DNA of 64,000 nucleotides from Sphingobacteriales bacterium 46-32 (GCA_001898485.1 MKTY01000016.1:1-64000); one strand, 5' to 3'. Shown: positions 52,423 to 62,541, counted from the stretch's first letter. Made by a program: numbers and translations. The notes: generated by a model not told the origin, from the sequence alone.

Positions 52423-52884
52423 CTAAAAAAACAATTCAGAATTGTTCTTGCTCTCCTTCAAAACGAAGGTGGTATTGATGGTGCGGATATTGGCAATCTT
52501 CGACAATTTCTGCCGCACAAAATTGTGGTACTCCTCGAGGTCACGCATATTTACTTTTATCAGAAAATCCACTTCGCCCGACATGTGGTAACACTCCTGC
52601 ACTTCGTCGAGCTTGATGATCTCTGCTTCAAATTTTTCCGTACTGGTTTCGCTATGCTGTTTGAGGGTGACCTGGCAAAAGGCAATCACAGAGCGGTTCA
52701 GCAGCTTCTTGTCGAGTATGGCCACATACTTTTTAATAAATCCTTCCTTTTCCAGTTTGCGGATACGCTCATACACGGGCGATACCGACAGGTTCAGCAA
52801 TTCGGCTATTTCCTTGGCGCTTTTCTTGGCATCGCGCTGCAGGATCTTCAGGATCTTTTTATCGATAACATCTGTTCGTTCCAT
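52423..52884 (-). CDS. Lrp/AsnC family transcriptional regulator
   Basis: 153 residues, full family length. N-terminal HTH (DVIDKKILKILQRDAKKSAKEIAELLNLSVSPVYERIRKLEKEG) and C-terminal RAM ligand-binding domain (VQECYHMSGEVDFLIKV, LSKIANIRTINTTFVLKE). It senses an amino acid or related metabolite. It is divergent from an EamA exporter gene 346 bp away, a typical regulator-exporter pair. A 15-bp palindrome sits in the space between (52966-52980). Confidence 0.95.
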   Translation of the reverse strand: MERTDVIDKKILKILQRDAKKSAKEIAELLNLSVSPVYERIRKLEKEGFIKKYVAILDKKLLNRSVIAFCQVTLKQHSETSTEKFEAEIIKLDEVQECYHMSGEVDFLIKVNMRDLEEYHNFVRQKLSKIANIRTINTTFVLKESKNNSELFF

Positions 52885-53230
52885 AAATACTGACCGTAAA
52901 AAAGTCTACTAAAAGAATGGAATACCAGCGGGAAAAGAAAATTTTACTCCATTTATTCAAAAATACAGTAATTATTACTGATAAAGCAGTATTTAACAAA
53001 AACCAGTAAGGACTATCGGTAATTTTGTGGAAACAAATCCGGAAAACCCACAGCAAAACGCATGTAAACAGGCCTGCCAGAATATATCCATGCGTTGCTC
53101 ATGTTGCACAGTACAAGCTGTGCGGCAATGAGGGAATCATCACCATTTCCTGAATAACGGTATTGCTGCCAAGATCGCAGACACGCCAAACGTTGTCTGG
53201 TATTAACTCATTTGCTCAACAGACAGTATC
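52885..53230. other. Divergent promoter region of the Lrp and EamA genes
   Basis: This 346-bp gap holds the palindrome at 52966-52980, a nearby related half-site (CAGTAT, CAGTAAGG), and a TAATTTTG -7-like element around 53017-53024 reading toward the exporter. No ORF of interest. Confidence 0.55.
52966..52980. promoter_or_regulatory. 15-bp palindrome, likely Lrp operator
   Basis: CAGTAAT-T-ATTACTG is a perfect 7+7 palindrome, about 80 bp upstream of the Lrp start, with further CAGTA half-sites on the EamA side. Lrp/AsnC proteins often bind AT-rich palindromes of about 15 bp. Confidence 0.6.
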
Positions 53231-54238
53231 ATGAAAACAAACACACTTCAACGCTCTACCCTCCTGGTAATACTTGCTTTTGCCAGTATCTATATTGTGT
53301 GGGGGTCTACCTTTCTGGCCATTTTATATGGCCTTACCGGATTTCCGCCATTCATCCTGTCGGGTCTCCGCTTTTTTACAGCCGGTCTGGTGCTGTTTCT
53401 ATTCAGCTATTTTAAAAAAGAACGATCTGCATCGCTCACTGACTGGAAAAGAAATGGCATTGCCGGTATACTCATACTGGGTGGTGGTACCGGCCTTGTA
53501 GCCTGGGCCGAGCAGTTTACTACTTCTACAGAAGCCTGTGTGCTCATTGCAACCGCGCCATTTTGGTTTATCGCGCTCGATAAGGGAAGCTGGAAATATT
53601 ATTTCTCCAACCGTATCATCCTGTCTGGTCTGCTGATCGGTTTCCTGGGACTGCTGTTTTTCATGAGTGGCAGTTTCGATGAAGGACATGCAGCAGCCGG
53701 TGGCCTGGGCGCCAAAACACTGGCATTTGTGGTACTCATCATCAGCAGTCTTTCCTGGGTGGCAGGCTCCCTCTATTCTAAACACAAACCGGCCTCCAGT
53801 CCCATGCTCATGAATGTAGCCCAGCAATTGCTGGTGGGTGGCGTGATCAGTTTTGTGGTTGCCCTGTTTATGGGTGAGTTCAACTCATTTTCACTGTCCA
53901 GCGTTCCGCTCAATGCCTGGCTGGGTCTGGGATACCTGATTGTATTCGGCTCTATCATTGCGTACCTGGCTTATATCTGGTTATTATCTGTGAGAAACCC
54001 GGTACTGGTAAGCACCCACGTTTATGTGAACCCAATTGTGGCCGTGGTGGCAGGTGGCCTCTTTGCCGGCGAGCGTATCAACAGCATTCAGCTGGTGGCG
54101 CTTATTATCATCCTCGTGGGTGTGGCGCTCATCAACAGTTCCACCTATAAGCCGGGCAAAAGAACCCTGGTGAGAATGCGGCGTATCAACTACCTTTTCT
54201 CCCGCATGATCAATCCATATAAAAATATTGTAGGCTAA
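53231..54238 (+). CDS. EamA/DMT-type inner-membrane exporter
   Basis: 335 residues with about ten hydrophobic helices in two EamA halves (first half starting LVILAFASIYIVWGSTFLAILYGL, second half from AKTLAFVVLIISSLSW). It belongs to the drug/metabolite transporter superfamily, often amino-acid or metabolite exporters. Its placement opposite an Lrp regulator suggests it exports an amino acid that the regulator senses. The C-terminus (310-335) is basic and cytoplasmic. A bidirectional terminator follows. Confidence 0.92.
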   Translation: MKTNTLQRSTLLVILAFASIYIVWGSTFLAILYGLTGFPPFILSGLRFFTAGLVLFLFSYFKKERSASLTDWKRNGIAGILILGGGTGLVAWAEQFTTSTEACVLIATAPFWFIALDKGSWKYYFSNRIILSGLLIGFLGLLFFMSGSFDEGHAAAGGLGAKTLAFVVLIISSLSWVAGSLYSKHKPASSPMLMNVAQQLLVGGVISFVVALFMGEFNSFSLSSVPLNAWLGLGYLIVFGSIIAYLAYIWLLSVRNPVLVSTHVYVNPIVAVVAGGLFAGERINSIQLVALIIILVGVALINSSTYKPGKRTLVRMRRINYLFSRMINPYKNIVG

Positions 54239-54258
54239 TACAATTATTGCCGCATAAA

Positions 54259-54290
54259 GAAGCCCGCAGCACTATACTGCGGGCTTCATC
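54259..54290. terminator. Bidirectional terminator between convergent genes
   Basis: A perfect 11-bp stem (54259-54269 with 54277-54287) between the EamA gene (plus) and the glutamate-synthase-like gene (minus). It ends the EamA transcript; the minus-strand tail is less T-rich. Confidence 0.85.
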
Positions 54291-54309
54291 TTTATATGTA
54301 ATAGTACCT

Positions 54310-55920
54310 TTAACTGCTCCAGCTTCCAACATTCGTATGTCCCCAGTGATCGGGGCTGGCATATTTAAAATCCTGTTTATAACGATCCGGTATCTCCTGC
54401 AGAAATGAACCGGTTGCATAGGTAGGAAATATTTCGCTGTACGTAAGCATGGATTGAAACGATATGCGGCGGTAAATATGTGAACGGGTAATATTCTCCT
54501 TTCGCTCAAGCCCCGAAGCGCCTAACAGCTCCACAAAACTTTCCACGGTGTTTTTGTGAAAATTGGCTACCCTGGTTTTCTTATCTTCTACCACCAGTCC
54601 CACGGTAAGCCGGGGATCCTGTGTAGCCACACCCACGGGACATTTATTGGTATTGCACAGCAATGCCTGGATACAGCCAACCGCCATCATCATGGCCCGG
54701 GCCGAATAGCAGACATCGGCACCCAAGGCCATGGCACGAATGATATGAAAGCTGCTGGTGATCTTACCGGAAGCAATCAGCTTAATATGCTTGCGGATAT
54801 CGAGACCGGTAAGAATATTATGTACAAAATCGAGTCCATCGAGCAGCGGCGCTCCTACATAATTGGAAAACTCCTGCGGGGCAGCACCCGTACCGCCTTC
54901 GGCACCATCTACGGTAATAAAATCGGGATAGGTATCGAGTTCTATCATGGCCTTGCAGATGCTGATAAACTCACTCTTATGTCCCACGCATAATTTAAAC
55001 CCGACTGGCTTGCCACCGGCCAGGGTACGCAGCTGCTGGATAAACTGAACGAGCTCGCGTGGTGTATTGAAGGCTTTATGATAAGGAGGAGAAGCCACAA
55101 GCGTATGTGGTTCCACACTGCGGATAGCGGCGATCTCGGGTGTATTCTTCGATGCAGGCAAAATACCACCATGACCGGGCTTGGCACCCTGTGAAATTTT
55201 CAACTCAATCATCTTCACCTGCGGCAGGTTGGCCTTTTCACGAAACTGTTCTGCATTAAAATTTCCATCTGCCGTACGGCAGCCAAAATAACCGGTACCG
55301 ATCTGCCAGATAATATCCCCGCCATGTTTCAGATGATAAGGACTCAAACCGCCCTCGCCGGTATTTTGCGCAAAACCGCCAATCCGCGCGCCGGCATTCA
55401 TGGCTTCTACAGCGTTTGAACTAAGGGCGCCATAACTCATAGCCGACACGTTGTATATGCTGGCTGAGTAAGGCTGCGTACAGTCTTTATTACCGATCAT
55501 AACCCGTGGATCATGATCAAGCAGTTTGAAATCCTTGGGAGCCATGGAGTGACACATCCACTCATACCCTTCCGAATACACATCCAGCTGCGTACCAAAA
55601 GGCATGGTATCATTTTCCTTTTTGGCCCGCTGGTAGATAGTTGAGCGGTCAATACGGTTAATGGGTCTGCCATCAATATCCGACTCTATGAAATACTGGT
55701 AAATCTTGGGACGTAAATCCTCCATCAGAAAACGCAACCGGCCAAAAACCGGATAGATCCGCATGATGGAATGCTTTTGCTGAAACATATCAAAATATCC
55801 CAGTGCGGTAAGCGCAGCTACTATGACCAGAATAACATACCAATTGGGATTCAGATAATAGGCCAGTGCCCAGGTACTGACCAGCAGCAACGTGGACACC
55901 CATATGAAACTCCTTCTCAT
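54310..55920 (-). CDS. FMN-binding glutamate synthase family protein, membrane-anchored
   Basis: 536 residues from ATG 55920; an in-frame ATG 21 codons upstream is less likely. Two hydrophobic helices (about 4-40) precede the FMN-binding glutamate synthase domain (GltB-like), with VSAMSYGALSSNAVEA, GEGGLSPYHLKHGGDIIWQIGTGYFG, KISQGAKPGHGGILP, DGAEGGTGAAP and CNTNKCPVGVATQDP (Fe-S/FMN region). The amidotransferase half of true glutamate synthase is missing. It is probably an oxidoreductase of unknown substrate, located at the inner membrane. Confidence 0.9.
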   Translation of the reverse strand: MRRSFIWVSTLLLVSTWALAYYLNPNWYVILVIVAALTALGYFDMFQQKHSIMRIYPVFGRLRFLMEDLRPKIYQYFIESDIDGRPINRIDRSTIYQRAKKENDTMPFGTQLDVYSEGYEWMCHSMAPKDFKLLDHDPRVMIGNKDCTQPYSASIYNVSAMSYGALSSNAVEAMNAGARIGGFAQNTGEGGLSPYHLKHGGDIIWQIGTGYFGCRTADGNFNAEQFREKANLPQVKMIELKISQGAKPGHGGILPASKNTPEIAAIRSVEPHTLVASPPYHKAFNTPRELVQFIQQLRTLAGGKPVGFKLCVGHKSEFISICKAMIELDTYPDFITVDGAEGGTGAAPQEFSNYVGAPLLDGLDFVHNILTGLDIRKHIKLIASGKITSSFHIIRAMALGADVCYSARAMMMAVGCIQALLCNTNKCPVGVATQDPRLTVGLVVEDKKTRVANFHKNTVESFVELLGASGLERKENITRSHIYRRISFQSMLTYSEIFPTYATGSFLQEIPDRYKQDFKYASPDHWGHTNVGSWSS

Positions 55921-56041
55921 GTAAGAAAATTTTATAGAACTTAATCTGTTACACTTCTGACTTTCCGGTTTTTGCTCTATCAATTTATATAAAAAAAAGA
56001 TGTGGGCCCAACCCGTTTAAAGCCAGCCCGGCATCATCCGA

Positions 56042-56443
56042 TCAATCCTTATTCACCACATCTCTGATCATAAACAGTTTTTTACCCGAAGCCATCTGCC
56101 AGCTTACCTGCCGGCCACTCCGGTAACCTATCAATGCAATGCTGAGCGGTGCAAACACAGACAGCCTGCGCGAAGACTGACTGGCTTGTGCCGGCACAAC
56201 GATCTGAAATCGCTGCCGCCGCTGCGTCTCCAGCTCTTCTACTTCTACCATCGAGTTTATACGGACCACATCTGCCGGTACATCCTGCGCATTTTCATGC
56301 ACCTCTGCCAGCTTCAGTTCTTCATACAATTGCTCCGCATTTCTGTAATCGCCCGATATGGGGCTTAGTTTCGAAAAAATATAGGTAACCAATAGCTCAT
56401 AATCGCTTTTCAGTAAAATGAGTTTTTCTTTTAGCTCCTTCAT
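56042..56443 (-). CDS. GreA/Rnk-like protein
   Basis: 133 residues from ATG 56443. A short helical N-terminus (KELKEKLILLKSDYELLVTYI) precedes a GreA/GreB C-terminal FKBP-like domain: VVRINSMVEVEELET, RRLSVFAPLSIALIGYRSGRQVSWQ. It resembles Rnk-type anti-elongation or nucleoside-diphosphate-kinase regulator proteins that bind RNA polymerase without a full coiled-coil. Isolated gene. Confidence 0.78.
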   Translation of the reverse strand: MKELKEKLILLKSDYELLVTYIFSKLSPISGDYRNAEQLYEELKLAEVHENAQDVPADVVRINSMVEVEELETQRRQRFQIVVPAQASQSSRRLSVFAPLSIALIGYRSGRQVSWQMASGKKLFMIRDVVNKD

Positions 56444-57254
56444 GATCCTTTTGATTTTAATGTATGCCCTGCATATGCCCATTCTTTCTGTAAATGGAAT
56501 CATTTATGAAGCCTCCAGCCGGCTTCCTGCCTGATACGTATGCCCGGACTTAATAAAAGAAACTGTTCAATACCCCGGGCAACTCAGAAAACGGGTGCCG
56601 GGGCGAAAGGATCAAAGGCTTTGGGGGTGGAGAGAAAGAAAAGAGTGGTTTTACCATCTATGCGTCCCCGCTGCAGGCCGGATTGGCTGCAGAAAACGTT
56701 ACACGCAACAATGTTAATGGAATGTCCCATATGCAGCAAAATTAAGCAATTTAAGCGTTGCGGCAGGGCAAAATTTCCCGCAGATGGCGCAGATTTACGC
56801 TGATAAATTCTTCCCGGTTTTTTAAACCGAATCACAGGTAAATACGCACTGCTTTTTCATCGGCACATTAGCACATTAGCACATTTTCTCCCCCATCTTC
56901 AAATCTTCAAATCGCCACATCTTCAAATCCATCAGCACATCAGCACATTTTCCCTCCATCTTCATCTGCGGTATTCTGCGTTTTCTGCGGGCAAAATTTC
57001 CCGCAGATGGCGCAGATTTACGCTGATAAATTCTTCCCGGTTTTTTAAAACGAATTACAGGTAAATACGCACTGCTTTTTCATCAGCACATCAGCACATT
57101 AGCACATCAGCACATCAGCACATCGGCACATCAGCACATTTACCACCGTCATGCATAAATCCATATTCGACCCTCCAAAACCGGTTTCTGTCCGCACTTT
57201 GCAACATATCCTGCACGATTGACGACTTTTGGAAAAACTTAACCCCCTATCGCT
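56444..57254. other. Long intergenic region with direct repeats and simple repeats
   Basis: About 810 bp without a convincing gene. It contains a duplicated 96-bp block (see next feature) and, between and after the copies, many CACATTAGCA/CACATCAGCA units (56862-56950 and 57081-57140). The minus-strand frame at 56584-56835 has no recognisable domain. Confidence 0.7.
56766..57084. repeat. Two copies of a 96-bp direct repeat
   Basis: 56766-56861 and 56989-57084 are nearly identical (about two substitutions seen), each containing CCCGCAGATGGCGCAG and TACGCACTGCTTTTTCATC and each followed by CACATYAGCA simple repeats. The spacer of 127 bp holds CTTCAAATC and CACATCAGCA units. The GCAGATGGCGCAGATTTACGC style recalls a widespread Bacteroidota intergenic repeat. 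Confidence 0.9.
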
Positions 57255-58649
57255 ATGCGCACCCGCGTTCAACATCTGATACTTTTATTCTTTCTCACCG
57301 TAAGCACCAAGCTGCTGCATGCCCAATCCAAACAGGTTCTAATTGATTCGCTGATCCGCAAGACACACCGGCTGGGGCTTTTCAATGGCAATCTGCTGGT
57401 GGTTGAGTCAGGCCGCGAGATTTACCGGAAGAGTATCGGCTACGCAGATGCGGCCCGTAAAACAAAACTCACCGATAAATACCGTTTTCATATCGGATCC
57501 ATTGCCAAAGAATTTAATGCAGTGGGCATCATGATGCTGAAAGAGCAGGGAAAATTGTCGCTGGACGATAAGGTATCGCAATACCTGCCGCAACTACCGG
57601 ACTGGGCCGGTACCATTCGTATCAAAAACCTGCTGCAATATGCCAGCGGTCTGCCTGATCTCAACTGGCGAAACATCAGCAGCGATGCCGCAGCCATGGA
57701 TAGCCTTAAAAAGATAACCAGTCTCGATTTTGAACCGGGCACCCGGTATGCGTATAACAACAGCAATGTATTGCTGCAACGTCAGATCATCGAAAAAATC
57801 ACCGGGCTCAGCTTTACTGATTTTGTACAGCGATACATGCTTCAGCCACTGAAGATGCGGGCTTCCGTTATCGATCCCGCTGAATCGACCCCTTTATTTG
57901 CCCAGTCATTCAACGACAACTATGTGTATTCGCCGGCAAAACTGCCCATATCGGGCTGGACAGCTGTGACGCTCGATGATTTTTACAAATGGGAAATGGC
58001 CTTACAGCAATTCCGGCTTATCAGCCCTGCTTCTACCCTTGCTATTCTGACACCTTTCAGCTATGGCAGGCAGTGTGGACTGGGCGGCGGAAAGATGGAA
58101 AACAATAAACTGGTAGCCCATATTCACGATGGCACTGCCTATAACTACCAGGCCCTGCTCAGCAGCAACGCAAGCCAGAACCGCGTGGTGATTCTGATGA
58201 CCAACAACAAACAAAACAATCTCTATGATATCAATAATGCTATCCAGAACATACTGGATGGCAAACCCTATGATCCACCCAAAAAATCGACCATGCAGGC
58301 CCTGCAAAGCCTGTATGACACCGCCAGTGGCCAGCAGATACTGGCTGCTTATGAAAAACTAAAAAAGAAGGCCGGTGCAGATTATGATGTAGACCGGGAG
58401 ACCACACTCAATTCCATTGGCTATTCGCTGCTGGGTAAAAAGAGATTCGATGCTGCTATTGCTGTACTGGAATACAATACCAAATTGTATCCCCTATCCG
58501 GTAATGCATTTGACAGCCTGGGCGAGGCCTATTATTTAAAAGGAGATAAAGAAAAATCGCTGCTAAATTATCAGCTATCACTTCGGCTGGATCCGCAAAA
58601 TGAAGGTGCCAAAGAAAAAATAAAAGAGCTGCAGGGCGGGGAAAAATAA
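57255..58649 (+). CDS. Secreted serine hydrolase (class C beta-lactamase fold) with C-terminal TPRs
   Basis: 464 residues. Signal peptide (about 1-24, ending LHAQ). The beta-lactamase/D-ala-D-ala carboxypeptidase-like domain has the catalytic tetrad S82-IA-K85 and the tyrosine motif YNN (within RYAYNNSN), and a later HDG motif. The last ~90 residues (from about 375) form TPR-like helices (LNSIGYSLLGKKRFDAAIAVLE, NAFDSLGEAYYLKGDKEKSL). It resembles Bacteroidota esterase/peptidase-type serine hydrolases; true beta-lactamase activity is not implied. 215 bp upstream of the FtsX permease. Confidence 0.92.
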   Translation: MRTRVQHLILLFFLTVSTKLLHAQSKQVLIDSLIRKTHRLGLFNGNLLVVESGREIYRKSIGYADAARKTKLTDKYRFHIGSIAKEFNAVGIMMLKEQGKLSLDDKVSQYLPQLPDWAGTIRIKNLLQYASGLPDLNWRNISSDAAAMDSLKKITSLDFEPGTRYAYNNSNVLLQRQIIEKITGLSFTDFVQRYMLQPLKMRASVIDPAESTPLFAQSFNDNYVYSPAKLPISGWTAVTLDDFYKWEMALQQFRLISPASTLAILTPFSYGRQCGLGGGKMENNKLVAHIHDGTAYNYQALLSSNASQNRVVILMTNNKQNNLYDINNAIQNILDGKPYDPPKKSTMQALQSLYDTASGQQILAAYEKLKKKAGADYDVDRETTLNSIGYSLLGKKRFDAAIAVLEYNTKLYPLSGNAFDSLGEAYYLKGDKEKSLLNYQLSLRLDPQNEGAKEKIKELQGGEK

Positions 58650-58864
58650 TCAGGCTTTATCATCAGCATTTAAATAAGCCAGGTAAAACCGCTGCAATAG
58701 AACCGGACACACTGCTGTACGAAAATGAACACATATAGAAGTAAAAAAATATCTATTAAACTTATTTTCAATACATTTTAGCAGGGCATGTTATTGGCAG
58801 GCATAGGCCATCTGTACGGACCTGAGCCGTATTATCTATCCATTCTTTAACTGTAGTACTGTTT

Positions 58865-61249
58865 ATGATCAAGAATTATCTTAAAACAGCCTGGCGTAAT
58901 CTGGTAAAAGATCGTATGCATTCCACTATAAATATCCTGGGTCTGGCCATGGGTATGACTGTGGCACTTTTGATTGGCCTGTGGATGTACGACGAGCTTT
59001 CGTTCAACAAAGGTTTTGAGCGGCATGAGCGTATCGCGCAGGTGATACAGAATGTGACCAATAATGGTAAGGTGCAAACCTGGGAAAGTGTGCCTTATCC
59101 GCTGGCCGATGAGTTGCGGAAAAATTATGGCAGTGACTTCAGCCATATTGTAATGGCCGTAAACCAGGGCGAATATATGCTGCAGGTCGATGATAAAAAG
59201 ATAAAATCAACTGGTGGTTTTTTCGAAAAGGAAATGCCGGAGCTGTTTAGCCTGAGCATGATCAGCGGTCAGCGAAACGCGCTGAACGACCCGAGTTCTA
59301 TTCTGCTGGCTGAATCTACGGCAAAGGCCTGCTTTGGTGAGGAAGACCCCATAGGCCGTATGCTTAAGATCAATAAAATGGAGCCGGTAAAAGTGGCCGG
59401 TGTTTATAAAGATTTTCCGGCCAATTCAAGCCTGGCCAATATCCGGTTTGTATCGTCCTGGGATTTCTGGTATCACAGCAATGGTAACCTGAAGGATATG
59501 GAAGATCCCTGGCGACCCAATTTCACCACCCTCTATGTTGAAATCAATGAAAATACCAGCATGGCAGCAGTGTCTGCTAAAATCAGGGATGCCAAGCTGA
59601 AAAAAGTAAATGCACAACTACAGCAAAAGAAACCAGCCCTCTTCCTTCAGCCAATGGATAGCTGGCATTTATATTCAGAGTTCAAAGATGGTGTAAATGT
59701 GGGTGGCGCTATTAAATATGTACGCATGTTTGGCATCATCGGCATTTTTGTACTGCTGCTGGCCTGTATCAATTTCATGAACCTGAGCACAGCCCGCAGC
59801 GAAAAAAGAGCCCGGGAAGTAGGTATCCGCAAAACGGTAGGTTCGCTCCGCAGTCAATTGATCACCCAGTTTTTTACCGAATCGTTGCTTACCGTTGCAC
59901 TCGCATTTGTGATTTCGCTGACACTGGCATGGCTGGCACTACCCTACTTCAACCAGATTGCCGGCAAGCAAATGCAAATGCCGCTTGACAAACCTGTATT
60001 CTGGATCAGCAGTGTGGCCTTCATTCTACTGACGGCGCTCATTGCCGGCAGCTACCCTGCGATCTATCTTTCTTCCTTCCGTCCGGTAAAAGTGCTGAAG
60101 GGAACATTTAAAGCCGGCCGGCTGGCCGCCGTTCCCCGCAAAGTACTGGTGGTACTGCAGTTTAGTGTATCTGCAGCCCTCATTGTAGGCACCATGATCG
60201 TATACCGGCAAATTCAGTTTGGCAAAGACAGGCCGGTTGGTTATACACGCGCCAATCTCATAACAGTAGGCACACCCGAAGGAGCCATACATGATCACTT
60301 TGCTACTATAAAAAATGAATTACTGCAAACGGGAGCCGTCATATCCACGGCTGAATCGGAAAGTCCTACCACAGGCGTATGGAATACAACCAGTGGTTTC
60401 AGCTGGCCGGGCAAAGCTCCCGACCTGTCTACCGATTTCGGCGTAGTGGCCGCATCACATGATTTTGGTAAAACAGTAGGCTGGGAAATAAAAGAAGGCC
60501 GCGACTTCAACAGCGCACTCGCTACCGATTCTGCCGCCATTATCCTGAATGAGGCAGCAGTGAATTATATGAACCTCAAAAATCCGGTGGGTCAAACCGT
60601 CACCTGGTGGGGACGGCCGCTGACCGTAATCGGCATTACGAAAAACATGGTGATCGAATCGCCTTACGATGAAGTACGCCCCATCATTTACCCTATACTC
60701 GATTACCAGGGCAATATGATGATCATGAAGCTCAACCCTAAACAAAGCGTAGCCGAATCCATCAAAAAGATTGAACCCATCTTTCGTAAATACGCTCCGG
60801 AGCAGCCTTTTGAATATCAATTTGTAGATGATTCCTACGCCAATAAGTTTGGTAATGAAGAACGGATCGGCACACTGTCCGGCATCTTTACCACACTGGC
60901 CGTCATCATCTCCTGTCTAGGTCTCTTCGGTCTTACCTCCTTTGTAGCCGAGCAACGCAAAAAAGAAATCGGCATCCGCAAAGTGCTGGGCGCGTCCGTA
61001 TTCAGCGTATGGAACCTGCTTACCCGCGAGTTTGTAGTACTGGTGCTGATCGCATTCTTTATTGCCTTTCCGCTGGCCTATTATTTCATGGCAGAATGGT
61101 TGCAAAACTACAGTTACCGCACCAGCCTGTCAGGATGGGTATTTATGATGGCCGGAGCAGGTGTATTGCTGATCACGGCACTCACTGTCAGTTTCCAGGC
61201 TATCAAAGCTGCTTTTGCCAATCCTGTAAAAAGTCTTCGCACTGAGTAA
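58865..61249 (+). CDS. FtsX-type ABC transporter permease (MacB-like), paralogue of 49789-52167
   Basis: 794 residues with the same architecture as the permease at 49789: N-terminal helix, MacB_PCD domains, FtsX motifs EVGIRKTVGSLRSQLITQF and EIGIRKVLGASVFSVWNLL, and a final helix triplet ending NPVKSLRTE (the other ends NPVKSLRSE). No ATPase gene adjoins. The two permeases are about 6.5 kb apart in opposite orientation. Substrate unknown. A good terminator follows at 61296. Confidence 0.93.
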   Translation: MIKNYLKTAWRNLVKDRMHSTINILGLAMGMTVALLIGLWMYDELSFNKGFERHERIAQVIQNVTNNGKVQTWESVPYPLADELRKNYGSDFSHIVMAVNQGEYMLQVDDKKIKSTGGFFEKEMPELFSLSMISGQRNALNDPSSILLAESTAKACFGEEDPIGRMLKINKMEPVKVAGVYKDFPANSSLANIRFVSSWDFWYHSNGNLKDMEDPWRPNFTTLYVEINENTSMAAVSAKIRDAKLKKVNAQLQQKKPALFLQPMDSWHLYSEFKDGVNVGGAIKYVRMFGIIGIFVLLLACINFMNLSTARSEKRAREVGIRKTVGSLRSQLITQFFTESLLTVALAFVISLTLAWLALPYFNQIAGKQMQMPLDKPVFWISSVAFILLTALIAGSYPAIYLSSFRPVKVLKGTFKAGRLAAVPRKVLVVLQFSVSAALIVGTMIVYRQIQFGKDRPVGYTRANLITVGTPEGAIHDHFATIKNELLQTGAVISTAESESPTTGVWNTTSGFSWPGKAPDLSTDFGVVAASHDFGKTVGWEIKEGRDFNSALATDSAAIILNEAAVNYMNLKNPVGQTVTWWGRPLTVIGITKNMVIESPYDEVRPIIYPILDYQGNMMIMKLNPKQSVAESIKKIEPIFRKYAPEQPFEYQFVDDSYANKFGNEERIGTLSGIFTTLAVIISCLGLFGLTSFVAEQRKKEIGIRKVLGASVFSVWNLLTREFVVLVLIAFFIAFPLAYYFMAEWLQNYSYRTSLSGWVFMMAGAGVLLITALTVSFQAIKAAFANPVKSLRTE

Positions 61250-61295
61250 TATACTCCCCCAAATAGTTGCAGTTGATCGATTATTCTAACCGTCC

Positions 61296-61322
61296 AAAAG
61301 CCTCCTTCCGGAGGCTTTTCCA
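61296..61322 (+). terminator. Rho-independent terminator
   Basis: A perfect 10-bp stem (61296-61305 with 61310-61319), TTCC loop, ending TTTTCC. It works on either strand between the permease and the convergent gene at 61370. Confidence 0.9.
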
Positions 61323-61369
61323 TTTATCCTGTATAAATTCAATATGGCTGAATAAGTAATGCCCATACA

Positions 61370-62374
61370 CTACCCTTTTTTCGGATAGTCGTCATAGGTT
61401 TTTACATATTTCTCATCCTGCCTGATCTGCTTCTCGATTTTCTGTTTGGTAAATTCTTCCTGACCGGGGAAGTAATGATCGGCGGTTTCGGGGTTCTCCA
61501 GCAGATAACGGAGCAGTTCAGCGGGAAAATCGGGTGTGCCGGGTGCCAGCTTCACTTTCTTATTAATGGCAACACGTTGCAGCACGATCATATTACAAAT
61601 AGCCTGGTAGATCTGACCGGTAGTATATCTTTTATTGATTGCAGCAACCACATCAGCCAGCCAGCCCTGGCTGGCGAGACGGTCATACAACACCGGGTAA
61701 AACTCCCGGAGCCGCTCCACCCGCTTTTCTTCATCTGCCCCTGCAAGTTTTTCCTTCTCCTTCTGCATCTGGTTGAATCGCTTATTGATAATGGGATTAT
61801 CAACCGACAAAGGATCAAGATGACCATTGAACGAAAAACTAAACTCTCTTTTATGAAAATACCGCTCACTTTTTGAAACGACCGTATTGTTGGGGCCTGC
61901 TATATAATAGCGTACCACAATAGGTGTGCCCTGCTGATAATTATCCCTGAAATCGCGGTACTGCGGACTGATCTTCAATCCGTATTTAGCCTGATAGATT
62001 GCCATAGTGACGGGATTGAGATAATCCCGCCAGGGAGCAGGCAGTAAGCGTTCGATGAGTTTGGTGGAATTGGGTGAAATGGTCAGTACATATTCCCCAT
62101 CTTCCGTCTCGCCAAATTCAAGGTTGACGGCTTTCGAATCACCTTCGCTACGCTCTACCCAATCGATCAATGCATCCAGGAAATTGCTGGCGTTCTCCTC
62201 ATTTTCCATGAGAAAACCCAGCTCGATCGGCATTCTTTTCCCATCCGGATCGGGATTAAACACATATACAAAGCCGAGACATTCGGCATCGGTAAAATTT
62301 TCGGCAAAGCTGGTATCGGCCAGTAAATATACTTTCGGTTTCAGGCTGTAGTCGTAGCCAAATTGGGCAGACAT
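61370..62374 (-). CDS. Hypothetical cytoplasmic protein
   Basis: 334 residues; no signal peptide, no membrane helix, no recognised domain. It is acidic in the first half (ENEENASNFLDALIDWVER) and helical in the second (LLRYLLENPETADHYFPGQEEFTKQ). It might be a cargo- or tail-type protein because of its soluble mixed composition, but nothing supports that. Start ATG at 62374. It is convergent with the FtsX permease; its neighbour upstream is divergent. Confidence 0.75.
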   Translation of the reverse strand: MSAQFGYDYSLKPKVYLLADTSFAENFTDAECLGFVYVFNPDPDGKRMPIELGFLMENEENASNFLDALIDWVERSEGDSKAVNLEFGETEDGEYVLTISPNSTKLIERLLPAPWRDYLNPVTMAIYQAKYGLKISPQYRDFRDNYQQGTPIVVRYYIAGPNNTVVSKSERYFHKREFSFSFNGHLDPLSVDNPIINKRFNQMQKEKEKLAGADEEKRVERLREFYPVLYDRLASQGWLADVVAAINKRYTTGQIYQAICNMIVLQRVAINKKVKLAPGTPDFPAELLRYLLENPETADHYFPGQEEFTKQKIEKQIRQDEKYVKTYDDYPKKG

Positions 62375-62541
62375 AGGTATTGTTTAATTACAGAAAATTT
62401 AAATGTATTAAAAAGAAGCCGCCTGTGCAAGTCCCCGGTTATTTATATTAAAAATCAGCCCCTGTTTGTTATTCTAAACAGCAACAGAACGGTTGTGACC
62501 CGGATTGCCGTAAATTTGAAGCTATACCCCAAATTACTTGT

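Noticed and set aside
57255-58649. True class C beta-lactamase.
   Set aside because: The fold and SxxK/YxN motifs fit, but the TPR tail and general Bacteroidota hydrolase pattern point to an esterase/peptidase-like enzyme.
49789-61249. A paired ABC transporter made of the two FtsX permeases.
   Set aside because: They are 6.5 kb apart in opposite orientation with no ATPase gene beside either. They are simple paralogues.
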